Positions 54,343 through 62,220 of a stretch of 64,000 nt of DNA are shown here, in pieces. The stretch is from Aromatoleum toluclasticum ATCC 700605 (lineage in GTDB: Bacteria > Pseudomonadota > Gammaproteobacteria > Burkholderiales > Rhodocyclaceae): assembly GCF_000378245.1 (NCBI RefSeq), contig NZ_KB899497.1:62001-126000 (forward strand). Reading direction: 5' to 3'. Each line of letters opens with the position of its first letter. Within the stretch, counting starts at the first letter, position 1. Under the pieces are notes generated by a model. The model was not told where the DNA came from and ran no database searches. It saw only the letters and a list, made by a program, of their open reading frames with translations. Both the position numbers and the translations under genes were made by a program.

Positions 54343-57300
54343 TTACTTATTTTTCTTGATGCGTTTGGGATTTCTGGTGTGTGCAGGCGGCAGGAGCCCG
54401 GGGCAGTCCTGCTGCCCGAGGCTGCGCGCCAGTTCGCCCAGCACGCGGGCGTGCGTCGCATCGTAGGGGTGGCCGCGCAAGCCGGCCAGGCGCGCGAGCA
54501 GGCAGATCTGCTTCACGACGGAGTCGAACTTGCGCGCGCTGGGCGGCACGTTGTCGATCGCTTCCTCGTAGATGCGCGCAAGGGCCGGAGCGTCGTCGGC
54601 GCCGACTCCCGCGAGCAGCCGCGCAGCGAGTTCGGCGTCGGCAGGCTTCACGGCGTCGAGGAAGTCGCCGCTGCGGGCGAACAGGGCCCGCGCTGCCTGG
54701 GCGCACATGGATGCCTGCTCCGTCGCGCGCTGCTGCGCGGTGGCGTCGCCGGGCTCGACGAGCAGCCAGTCGAGCTGCAGGCGGTTGATCATCAGGTAGG
54801 GGTCGAAACCCACATCGCCCGGGCTGCCCTCGGCGCCGGCGTAGGCATCGCGTGCGCGCGCGACCACCGCGCGCACGGTCGGCCAGTCCTTGTCCTGCGC
54901 GGCGAGCACCGCCGCCTCGCGCTTGAGCGCGCTGCCGAGCAGGGCGCGGCGTTCGGCGTTGGGCGGCAGGATCGTGCCGGGAGGCATCGGCTTCGCCAGG
55001 GCGATGAGGTTTTCGAGGCGCGCGATGGCCGATTCGATCAGGGGCGCGTCGCCGCGCGTCTCGCCCATGCGGGCTTCGAGGTTGGCGAGCTGCTCGACGA
55101 TGCGCACGGGCACGCGGCCGTTGCGGTCCTCGCCGGCGAGCGCGGTGCGATAGGCGGCGCTGGCGCGTTCGAAGCCGTCGGGGCCGAGTTCGGCGTAGGT
55201 TGCACCGATCGCGGCCTGCACTTCGGGCAGATCCTTCCACGCGGCAGGGACATGCGCGAGGATGGCCGCGATCTGGCGCTCCACGTCGGCAAGGCCGCGC
55301 GCCCTGTGCGACAGGTTGACGCGCAGGCGGGCGAAGGCGTCAGCGAGGTCGACGGGCGAGACGATGTCGGTCGGGACCCGCGTCGTGCCGTCGTCCGCCG
55401 GGGCTTCGAGCATGTAATGCGGATCGCCGTAAGCCTGGTAGGCGCCCCAGGTGTTGTACTGCGGAAACTCCTCCCATGTGCTCTTGCGCGCGCTGAAGAC
55501 GGCGGAGCCGAAGGGCTCGCCGTTGCGCACGAAGCTCTCGAAGAAGCTCGTCGCGAAGACGCGGGCGGCGTCGTCATTGACCTGCCAGCCGGCCGCAACC
55601 ACGCAGCGCACGCCGATCTCGATCAGTTCGCGCGCGAGGCTGTAGGCGAGCCGGTTCGCGGTGTCCGGCGAGACGGACATCGCGCCGAGGTGGCAGCAGT
55701 TGAGGAAGACGAGTTCGGGCACGACCTCGAGCTGCGACACCTCGGCGGCGGTCAGCAGCATGCCGTCGGACAGGACGACGCCGGTGCGCTGCGTGCCGTC
55801 GCGCGCCGTGACCTCGAACACGCCGTGGGCGGCGATGACGAGCACCTTGCACGGCTGGCGGAAGAGGCGCGCGAACACGTCGAGCGCTTCCAGGCCTTCG
55901 CCGTAGCTGAGCTCGTAGCCGCACTCGCCGAGCAGGTCGCGGATCGCCGCGCCTTCGGCCGCCGCGCCGGGCAGGTCGGGCAGATGGTCGTCCTGCGGCG
56001 CGGGCAGCGGCCGTGACGGGGCGCCAAACTGGGCGTAATAGCCGTGCGTGGACGGGTTGGCGATCACGCACGCGAGCTTGCGCGTGATGCTGAGCGGGTT
56101 GCGGCGGAAGCGCGCGGAGGCGAACTGGCGCACGATCGCCGTGTTGAGCGCCATCGGCTGCTCGTCGGCCTGCAGCATCTCCCACGGCAGGTTCGCGGTG
56201 TAGCCGTCGACGACCAGGACGAGCTGCTCGGCTTCGCGCGCAGCCGCCTTGAAATCCAGCGGCACCATCAGCTGGAACAGCGTGCGCGACAGGTCGGCGT
56301 TGTAGCGGTCCTGGGTGATCGCGTTGCGCACCAGCGCCTCGACGAGGCCGGGCTGGCGCTGCTGCAGGATGCTTTCGGCGCGCGCGCGTTCGGACAGGAA
56401 GACGTACTTCAGCCGCGTGGCAATGGCACGGCTGCCGCCCTCCGGGACCGGTGCGGCGGCGTCTGCGGGGCAACCGTCTGCCGTGACCATCATGTGCGGC
56501 CAATTGCCGAAGGGGGCAGACACCGACAGGCGCGGACGGGCGCCTTCGCCCTCGTTGAGCTGCTCGGCGACTTCGATGCGCGACTCGAGTCGGCGCAGGT
56601 CACCCGTCATGCGTGCGGGCAGGTGACGTATCGCGCGCGCGGCGCTGATCGCGGTGTCCATGAACAGCTCGATCAGGTCGAGGCGCGCGACCCGCAGCCG
56701 CGTGAGCGGCATCGCCTCGGCGAACTGGCGATTGGCGGCGAGCACGCCGCGCACGATGGATTCGATGGAGTCGTCGACGCTGATGTGGGCGGTGGAGTTG
56801 TAGCCGATCAGCAGGCTCCCGAGCGTGAGTTCGGTGTTGGCGTCGCCCTCGGTGCCCTGGCGGTCGTGCGAATGGAGCAGGTAGCGCAGCACGCCGGCTC
56901 GCACGGTCTCGACGACGTCGGCGGTGGACAGCTCGCCGAAGCGCCCCAGGCCGACGATCACGGCGCCGCGCCCGGTGCCGTGCAGGCGGTCTTCCCGGCT
57001 GCGCGCCTGCAGCACGACGGCCGCCGAGCCGATTTCACCTGCATACACGCCGAGCCGTTCGCGCTGGCGCAGGGCGCCGTCGACCAGCGCGTCGTTGATC
57101 GCCGCCTCGGCGCCGGCGATCGCATCGCCGAGGTAGTGGCCGCACAGGACGGGCTGGCGCGCGAAGCGCAGGTCCATCGCGCTGACCGAGATCTGCAGCG
57201 GATGGATCGCGGATACCGGGCGGCGGCGGCGGGGGCGGGTGCCGACGAGGCTGCAGGCGAGTTCTTCCTCGGATGGCAGCACGGGCGGCGGGGCGTCGTA

Positions 57301-60126
57301 GGCGGCGGTCGGAGCGGCCGTGCCGCGGGCGGCGGGCAGGCGGCCGAGGCGGCTCGTCGTACCGGTCTGCAGCAGGTCCGCGACGGCAGGGAAGTATTCC
57401 TCGGTGCCGGTCAGCGCGCCGTGGTCGACGGGCATGTACCAGTACTGCTCGGCCGGCAGGTTCGCGAGCCGGCCGGACGCCCAGCTTACCGAGCCGTCGC
57501 CCTGCGGGGTGCCGAGCAACTTGATCCGGCCGCCTTCGTTCGTGGTGCCGCAGGGGGTGTTCTCGGCCTGGCCGAAGACGTAGCTGACGCGCTCGACGGG
57601 CTGCGGCGCGTCGTTCGTCGCGAGCGCCGTCTCCCACAGTCCGCGGGCGGCGGCGAGCGTGGCGGCGTCCGGTTGCCCGCCGATGCCGTCGCCGAACCAG
57701 CGGTCGCGGTTGGCCTTGGCGGCTTCAGGCCAGATGGGGGCAAGCAGCCAATCGTCGTGAAGCGTCGATCCGGCGTCGGCGAAACCGGGGCGCGGCAGCA
57801 GCTGCATCGCACCGGGGAAGCCCGCGACGATGTCGAGCACCCCCTGCATGCCGTGGACGAGGTCCATGCGCGCGAGCTGGCGCATCGTGCCGGATTTGCC
57901 GAGCAGGGTCTCGACCATGAGGTGCGAGCCGTTGTTGGGCGTGCCCAGCATCACCAGCCGTCCACCCGGGCGGCGCACGACTTCCGCCCACAGGTCGGGA
58001 CGCTGCGCGATCATCGTGCGGGTCACGAGGCCGCCCATGCTGTGCGCGAGCAGTCGTACCGGCTGGCTGGGGTGCGTATTGAGCGCCTGTTCCAGCGTGT
58101 GGGCGAGACACTCGGCGGCGCCGGCCGGGGCATGGATGGGCCTGCGCCAGTCGTAGGGGAAGCGGATGACGGTGTGCGTCGCTTCGAGGTGCTCGGCAAG
58201 CTCGCCGTAGAACATGTCGAACAGCGCTTCCTCGCGCACGTCGGCCTTGTCCATCGCGATCTTGGCGAGCCCGCCGGTCGCGAGGTCGAGGAAGTCGAAC
58301 CACACACGGTCGCCGTCGCCGGGCTTGCGCCCTTCCTTGCGCAGCTCGAGGTGCGAACCCATGATGCCCGGCAGGAAGATCACCACCGGGCGGCTGTCCG
58401 GGCGCGGCGCCTCGCGCAGGGCGGCCCGGCTGGCGGCGCGGTCGCGCGCCTCGGCGGCGCCGGGTTCGCGGCGGCGGGCGATGGCGCTGAAGGTGGGCAG
58501 GGCAGCGGGATCGCTGCTCGTGAGCCAGTCGCGCAGCGCCGTGCGGGTGTGGCGGTTGGCGAAGTAGCTGAAGTGATTGACCGAGGCGCCCTGGTCGAAG
58601 ATGTAGCGCGCCTCGTTGCGCATCGCGAGGCCGGCATACATCGAGTCGGTGTCGACGACGAGGTCGTTGTCGTGGCGGTCGAACAGCATCCAGTCGGTGA
58701 ACATCACGCCGAGGCGCTTGAGCACGCCGGTTTCCTGGATGTCGCCGCTGATGACGGCCATCGCGATGCCCTGCTTGCGCTGAGCGTTGGCGAGCAGCGG
58801 GCCCATCGGCGCGTCCGTGAGCATCGCCTCGATGCCGGGCACCAGGCGCGCATCGAGGCGCTTGTCGGCGATCTCCAGCACGATGCGCTTGAATGCGGAC
58901 AGCACAGCGCCGCCGGCGGGGCCGGTCACCGCGCCGACGAGCCGGGCGGTCAGGCTCAGGAGCCCGGACAGGAACAGGTCGAGGTTGTCGGAGAGCAGCG
59001 TCGTGCCGCGCGCCGGGCAGGCCACGCGCACGTAGCGCTCGATGCGGAAATTCTTGTCCGCGAGCTCCTGGCGCAGTGCGCGCAGCGTGTCCTGCTCGCG
59101 CGCGGTGAGGAGGTCGCGCAGGTGTTTTTCGCGTTCGGATTCGCCCGCGTTGGATGGCGGCGCGTGGCGGTAGGCGGCGATGGCGTCGTCGCTCAGGCCG
59201 GCGAGACACAGCAGGTCGCCGACGAGACCGCCGCGCGAATGTGTGACGACCGACAGGCGGGCGCCGGCCGGCAGGGTGCGGGCGAGCTGCAGCGCGTTGT
59301 CGATCGGGCTTTCGGAGAAGGTGCGGTGCTCGAAGCCGAAGATGCGCTCGCCGAAGCGGCGCGCGAGCGGTTCCCAGTCGGCGGCCGCACTGCCGGCGCG
59401 CAGATCCTTGAAGCTCCCGAGCGTGTGCGAGGCCGTGCCGTGGATGAAGAGCAGCGTCGGCCCGTCGCCGATCGCGGCGAGGCGCGGATCGTTGGCGGCG
59501 CAGCGGTCGGATCCCGCCAGTCCGTCGCCGTTGCGCCACTGGTAGAGCCCCGGTTCGCCCGCGAGGCGGCTTTCGATCGCCCACATCAGCGCCTTGGTGC
59601 CCAGCCACGATGCGCCGGGCGCGGCGAGATCCTCGCTGCGCTCGCCCAGCCAGTCCTGCAGCCATTCCAGCGCCTTGTCGCGCGCGGCGTCGGCGATCGC
59701 GTCGTGCCCCAGCGTGAGCACCGACACACCCGACCACAGCCAGTCGGGAATGCCGCGTGCGGCCGCGGCCGGGTCGCGCAGGGCGGCGAAGTCGATCGAG
59801 CCGTCGGCGCGCACGGCGTCGGGGCGCACCCGTGCGAGGTCTTCGCGGAGCTTGTCGGCGCGGATGAAGACGGTGGTGCCGTCGTTCGTCTCCAGCGCGA
59901 GGAGGCTGTCCTCGCGCAAGCGCGCGTCGGTCGCGGCAGCCGCATCGCGGCCGGGTGCGGTGAGCGCAAAGGCGGCCTGCACCGCGACGACGCCGTCGAG
60001 GAAGGGATCGGGGGCCGCAGCGGCGGCGCGCGTGCCGACCCTGAGCGCTGCGGGCAGGGTATCGGCTTCGCGCGGCGCGCCCGGCAGGTGAAGGACGAGT
60101 TCGCCCGGTTTGCGGGGTGCCGGCAT
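54343..60126 (-). CDS. 1927-residue protein: two alpha/beta-hydrolase domains, CHAT protease, helical C-terminus
   Basis: Starting at ATG 60126 behind AGGAGG, the protein has no signal or membrane segment. Residues about 215-420 are an alpha/beta hydrolase (LLFIHGTASHTLGSF; nucleophile S297 in VVTHSRGGLVGDLL). A second hydrolase of the LCAT/PGAP1 lipase type covers about 580-900 (VVIFLPGIMGSHLEL; S696 in LLAHSMGGLVTR). A middle region (about 960-1300) has no family that I can name firmly. A CHAT caspase-fold protease follows (about 1330-1560), with H1434 in VIAAHGVFEV and C1478 in VFLNCCHLG. The last 350 residues are Ala/Arg/Glu-rich helices of TPR-like spacing. The metacaspase gene is 60 bases upstream on the same strand. 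Function unknown. Confidence 0.85.
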   Translation of the reverse strand: MPAPRKPGELVLHLPGAPREADTLPAALRVGTRAAAAAPDPFLDGVVAVQAAFALTAPGRDAAAATDARLREDSLLALETNDGTTVFIRADKLREDLARVRPDAVRADGSIDFAALRDPAAAARGIPDWLWSGVSVLTLGHDAIADAARDKALEWLQDWLGERSEDLAAPGASWLGTKALMWAIESRLAGEPGLYQWRNGDGLAGSDRCAANDPRLAAIGDGPTLLFIHGTASHTLGSFKDLRAGSAAADWEPLARRFGERIFGFEHRTFSESPIDNALQLARTLPAGARLSVVTHSRGGLVGDLLCLAGLSDDAIAAYRHAPPSNAGESEREKHLRDLLTAREQDTLRALRQELADKNFRIERYVRVACPARGTTLLSDNLDLFLSGLLSLTARLVGAVTGPAGGAVLSAFKRIVLEIADKRLDARLVPGIEAMLTDAPMGPLLANAQRKQGIAMAVISGDIQETGVLKRLGVMFTDWMLFDRHDNDLVVDTDSMYAGLAMRNEARYIFDQGASVNHFSYFANRHTRTALRDWLTSSDPAALPTFSAIARRREPGAAEARDRAASRAALREAPRPDSRPVVIFLPGIMGSHLELRKEGRKPGDGDRVWFDFLDLATGGLAKIAMDKADVREEALFDMFYGELAEHLEATHTVIRFPYDWRRPIHAPAGAAECLAHTLEQALNTHPSQPVRLLAHSMGGLVTRTMIAQRPDLWAEVVRRPGGRLVMLGTPNNGSHLMVETLLGKSGTMRQLARMDLVHGMQGVLDIVAGFPGAMQLLPRPGFADAGSTLHDDWLLAPIWPEAAKANRDRWFGDGIGGQPDAATLAAARGLWETALATNDAPQPVERVSYVFGQAENTPCGTTNEGGRIKLLGTPQGDGSVSWASGRLANLPAEQYWYMPVDHGALTGTEEYFPAVADLLQTGTTSRLGRLPAARGTAAPTAAYDAPPPVLPSEEELACSLVGTRPRRRRPVSAIHPLQISVSAMDLRFARQPVLCGHYLGDAIAGAEAAINDALVDGALRQRERLGVYAGEIGSAAVVLQARSREDRLHGTGRGAVIVGLGRFGELSTADVVETVRAGVLRYLLHSHDRQGTEGDANTELTLGSLLIGYNSTAHISVDDSIESIVRGVLAANRQFAEAMPLTRLRVARLDLIELFMDTAISAARAIRHLPARMTGDLRRLESRIEVAEQLNEGEGARPRLSVSAPFGNWPHMMVTADGCPADAAAPVPEGGSRAIATRLKYVFLSERARAESILQQRQPGLVEALVRNAITQDRYNADLSRTLFQLMVPLDFKAAAREAEQLVLVVDGYTANLPWEMLQADEQPMALNTAIVRQFASARFRRNPLSITRKLACVIANPSTHGYYAQFGAPSRPLPAPQDDHLPDLPGAAAEGAAIRDLLGECGYELSYGEGLEALDVFARLFRQPCKVLVIAAHGVFEVTARDGTQRTGVVLSDGMLLTAAEVSQLEVVPELVFLNCCHLGAMSVSPDTANRLAYSLARELIEIGVRCVVAAGWQVNDDAARVFATSFFESFVRNGEPFGSAVFSARKSTWEEFPQYNTWGAYQAYGDPHYMLEAPADDGTTRVPTDIVSPVDLADAFARLRVNLSHRARGLADVERQIAAILAHVPAAWKDLPEVQAAIGATYAELGPDGFERASAAYRTALAGEDRNGRVPVRIVEQLANLEARMGETRGDAPLIESAIARLENLIALAKPMPPGTILPPNAERRALLGSALKREAAVLAAQDKDWPTVRAVVARARDAYAGAEGSPGDVGFDPYLMINRLQLDWLLVEPGDATAQQRATEQASMCAQAARALFARSGDFLDAVKPADAELAARLLAGVGADDAPALARIYEEAIDNVPPSARKFDSVVKQICLLARLAGLRGHPYDATHARVLGELARSLGQQDCPGLLPPAHTRNPKRIKKNK

Positions 60127-60186
60127 CCGTGCCTCCTGCGGCGGTGGGGAAGGACGCGCCGGCCGTCGACGGGCCGGCGCCGGGCG

Positions 60187-60981
60187 TTACGCGAAGACCT
60201 TGAAGCGGCGCGCGCTGCGGGTGCCGAAGATCTGCGGATCCTGCGGCAGGCGGGTGGAAGGCAGGTAGTTGCGGATGTCCCTGAACCAGTGCTCGTAGGT
60301 CGCCGTCGCGGGCAGGTTCTTCAGCGTTTTCAGCGCGTAAAAGGTGAAGGCGCCGTTGGGGCGGCCGTTGAAGCTCGTGTCCCAGCTGAACTGGGTGTCG
60401 AGACAGCCCGCGAGCAGCAGGTCGCCGCCGGCGCGCGTGAAACCGCCGGAAAGCCGCACCGGGCGCGTCGTGTCTGCCGGCAGCGCGTTGCGCTTCATCC
60501 ACACGGCCGGGGGCAGGAAGCGGGCGCGCGGCATGCCGGGATCGAGGTCGCTTTCGTCGCCGCGCGTGACGGTGCCGGAGTGGCAGCTGTCCGAGATGAG
60601 CACGATGCGCACGCCGCCGGCACGCCGGCTGAAGAGGTCGTGCAGTTCGTCGTCGAGCAGCACGTTGCCGCTGTCGATGTCCCACGGGCACAAGGCCTCG
60701 TCGCGGGCGTCGGGTTCGTCGCCGTCGGTGTCGGGCAGCCAGGTGCCGTGGCCCGAATACGTGAGCACGATCGTGTCGCCCTTCGCCGCGCCGGTGACGA
60801 GGCTGTCGATGGCCTGCACCATCGCCGACTTGGTCGCTGCCGAGTCGAGCAGCTTGCTGGTCGAAAAACCGCGTTCGGTGAGGGCGGTCGCCCAGTCGCT
60901 GGCGTCATTGACGCAGCCGGAGAGGTCGCTGTCGGTGCCGGGGTAGTTGTTGATGCCGATGCAGAGTGCGCGCCTTGCCAT
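60187..60981 (-). CDS. Metacaspase (caspase-family peptidase C14)
   Basis: A 264-residue caspase-fold protease with ATG 60981 (MARRALCIGINNYPG; AAGGAGA 6 bases upstream). The p20 strand start, CVNDASDW, the catalytic H78 in VLTYSGHGTW and C133 in LISDSCHSGTV are all intact. DEPDARDEALCPWDID is the typical metacaspase insert. It should cleave after basic residues, as metacaspases do. It has no export signal. It lies between the GH46-like gene and the hydrolase-CHAT gene on one strand, so all three are probably expressed together. Confidence 0.92.
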   Translation of the reverse strand: MARRALCIGINNYPGTDSDLSGCVNDASDWATALTERGFSTSKLLDSAATKSAMVQAIDSLVTGAAKGDTIVLTYSGHGTWLPDTDGDEPDARDEALCPWDIDSGNVLLDDELHDLFSRRAGGVRIVLISDSCHSGTVTRGDESDLDPGMPRARFLPPAVWMKRNALPADTTRPVRLSGGFTRAGGDLLLAGCLDTQFSWDTSFNGRPNGAFTFYALKTLKNLPATATYEHWFRDIRNYLPSTRLPQDPQIFGTRSARRFKVFA

Positions 60982-61145
60982 GAGAGTCTCCTTCGGATGT
61001 GGAGCATCCCCGCCTCCCGCGGCGGCCTCTGCCTCCCGCATGCCGGAGCGATGCGGGCGGAATGGGGCGCAACCTTGCTTTCGGGGCATGTGGGCTGCAG
61101 CTCCCGGGACGGGGCGGCGCCGCGCATTTATTCTGTTTAACTATC

Positions 61146-61174
61146 TGTGTAGCGCCCGCTTACCCCTTTGTCAA
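61146..61174 (-). promoter_or_regulatory. Possible internal promoter for metacaspase-CHAT genes
   Basis: On the minus strand TTGACA (61174-61169) is a perfect -35 box; 17 bases later TACACA (61151-61146) is a weak -10. The start would give a leader of about 160 bases before the metacaspase. The -35 lies in one of two copies of a 12-base direct repeat. Confidence 0.4.
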
Positions 61175-61193
61175 ACCTCGACTTTGTCAAACC
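61166..61193 (-). repeat. Tandem 12-base direct repeat overlapping GH46 stop codon
   Basis: On the minus strand GGTTTGACAAAG occurs twice with a 16-base period (61193-61182 and 61177-61166). The first copy contains the TGA stop of the GH46-like gene; both carry TTGACA. Confidence 0.7.
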
Positions 61194-62137
61194 GTAACGT
61201 CATCGAACGCGCACAGGCGGGCGACCTGGGCGATGTCGGCGACGCCGGTGGCGGGCAGGCCGTTCCTCGTCTGCCAGGCCTTGATGCAGCGCGCGCTGGT
61301 CTGGCCGAAGAGGCCGTCTGCCTTGATGTCCACGCCGCGCAGCGACAGGCCCAGCTGCAGGCGGCGCACGTCGAGCCCGCGCATGATCGGCGAGCCGACC
61401 GACAGCGGACGCGAACCCGGGGCCGGGCCGTCGAAGCAGCCCGGGGGCAGGGCGGCCAGCGTCGCCGGCGAGATCTCGGCGCTACGCACGACAAGCGGCA
61501 GTTCGAGGTTCCAGTAGCCCTGGTCGATCAGACGCTGGAAGGCATCCATGCGGTACACCGTCGGGCGCAGATCGGCGCGCGCGTGGCCGCCGAGCCAGGC
61601 GCGCCGTGTCGCGACATAGCCGGCGACCCAGTTCCGCTCGCCGGCATCGGCGACGCTGCCATGCGCGGCGTTGCAGCGGTCGCGCATGGCCTTCCATGCG
61701 CCGTGCACGAAGCTGTCGTACACCACGGCGCAGCCCAGCGGCGAGGCGATGCCCTCGCGCGCGGCCGCGCGCATCGCGGGCTGCCAGTAGGTCTCGTCGA
61801 AGAAGGCGTCCTGCACGTCGCGCATCACCGCGTCGTCGGCGCCGGCGCGCAGGATGTTGTGCAGTGCGCCGTCGCTGTCCAGTGCGAGGTCGACGGCGTC
61901 GAAGCGCGCCAGGTAGCGCTCGAGCAGCGGTGCGAATTCGGCGCCGGGCGTGGAGCAGTACTGGCGCAGCAGCGTGGCGAGGTTGCCCGAACCGAGCGTC
62001 GTCTGCGAGCGCCCGTAGGTGAGGTGGCCGGTATCGCCGCGGATGATCGTGACCATGCCGTAGTCGCCCAGCACTTGTCCGGTCTCGAAAAGGTTGACGA
62101 TGCTCTCGGCGGTCTTCTTCTGCGTGGCGGTCAGCAT
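61187..62137 (-). CDS. GH46 chitosanase-like protein with peptidoglycan-binding domain
   Basis: A 316-residue protein. Residues 1-230 match the GH46 chitosanase fold: VNLFETGQVLGDYGMVTIIR and GDTGHLTYGRSQTTLGSGNL, with E18 and D35 in positions like the two catalytic acids of the family. The C-terminal 70 residues are a peptidoglycan-binding type 1 repeat (MRGLDVRRLQLGLSLRGVDI, DGLFGQTSARCIKAWQTRNG). No signal peptide is present, so it is made in the cytoplasm unless exported by an unseen route. ATG 62137 has AGGAG upstream. It is first of three same-strand genes with the metacaspase and hydrolase-CHAT proteins. Confidence 0.82.
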   Translation of the reverse strand: MLTATQKKTAESIVNLFETGQVLGDYGMVTIIRGDTGHLTYGRSQTTLGSGNLATLLRQYCSTPGAEFAPLLERYLARFDAVDLALDSDGALHNILRAGADDAVMRDVQDAFFDETYWQPAMRAAAREGIASPLGCAVVYDSFVHGAWKAMRDRCNAAHGSVADAGERNWVAGYVATRRAWLGGHARADLRPTVYRMDAFQRLIDQGYWNLELPLVVRSAEISPATLAALPPGCFDGPAPGSRPLSVGSPIMRGLDVRRLQLGLSLRGVDIKADGLFGQTSARCIKAWQTRNGLPATGVADIAQVARLCAFDDVTV

Positions 62138-62220
62138 GGGCTCGGCTCCTGTCGTGGGGAAACTCGTGAAGGATGTGGGGTGCTACTGCCCTGCATTGGC
62201 TGCCGGAAGCGGCGCGGCGG

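Noticed and set aside
54343-60126. Reading the CHAT protein as part of a type III-E CRISPR (Csx29-like) system
   Set aside because: No CRISPR repeats, Cas7-like or other cas genes are visible in the window.
56044-61140. A 1698-codon open frame on the plus strand opposite the hydrolase-CHAT and metacaspase genes
   Set aside because: Same composition artefact; the minus-strand frames have motifs, ribosome sites and catalytic residues.
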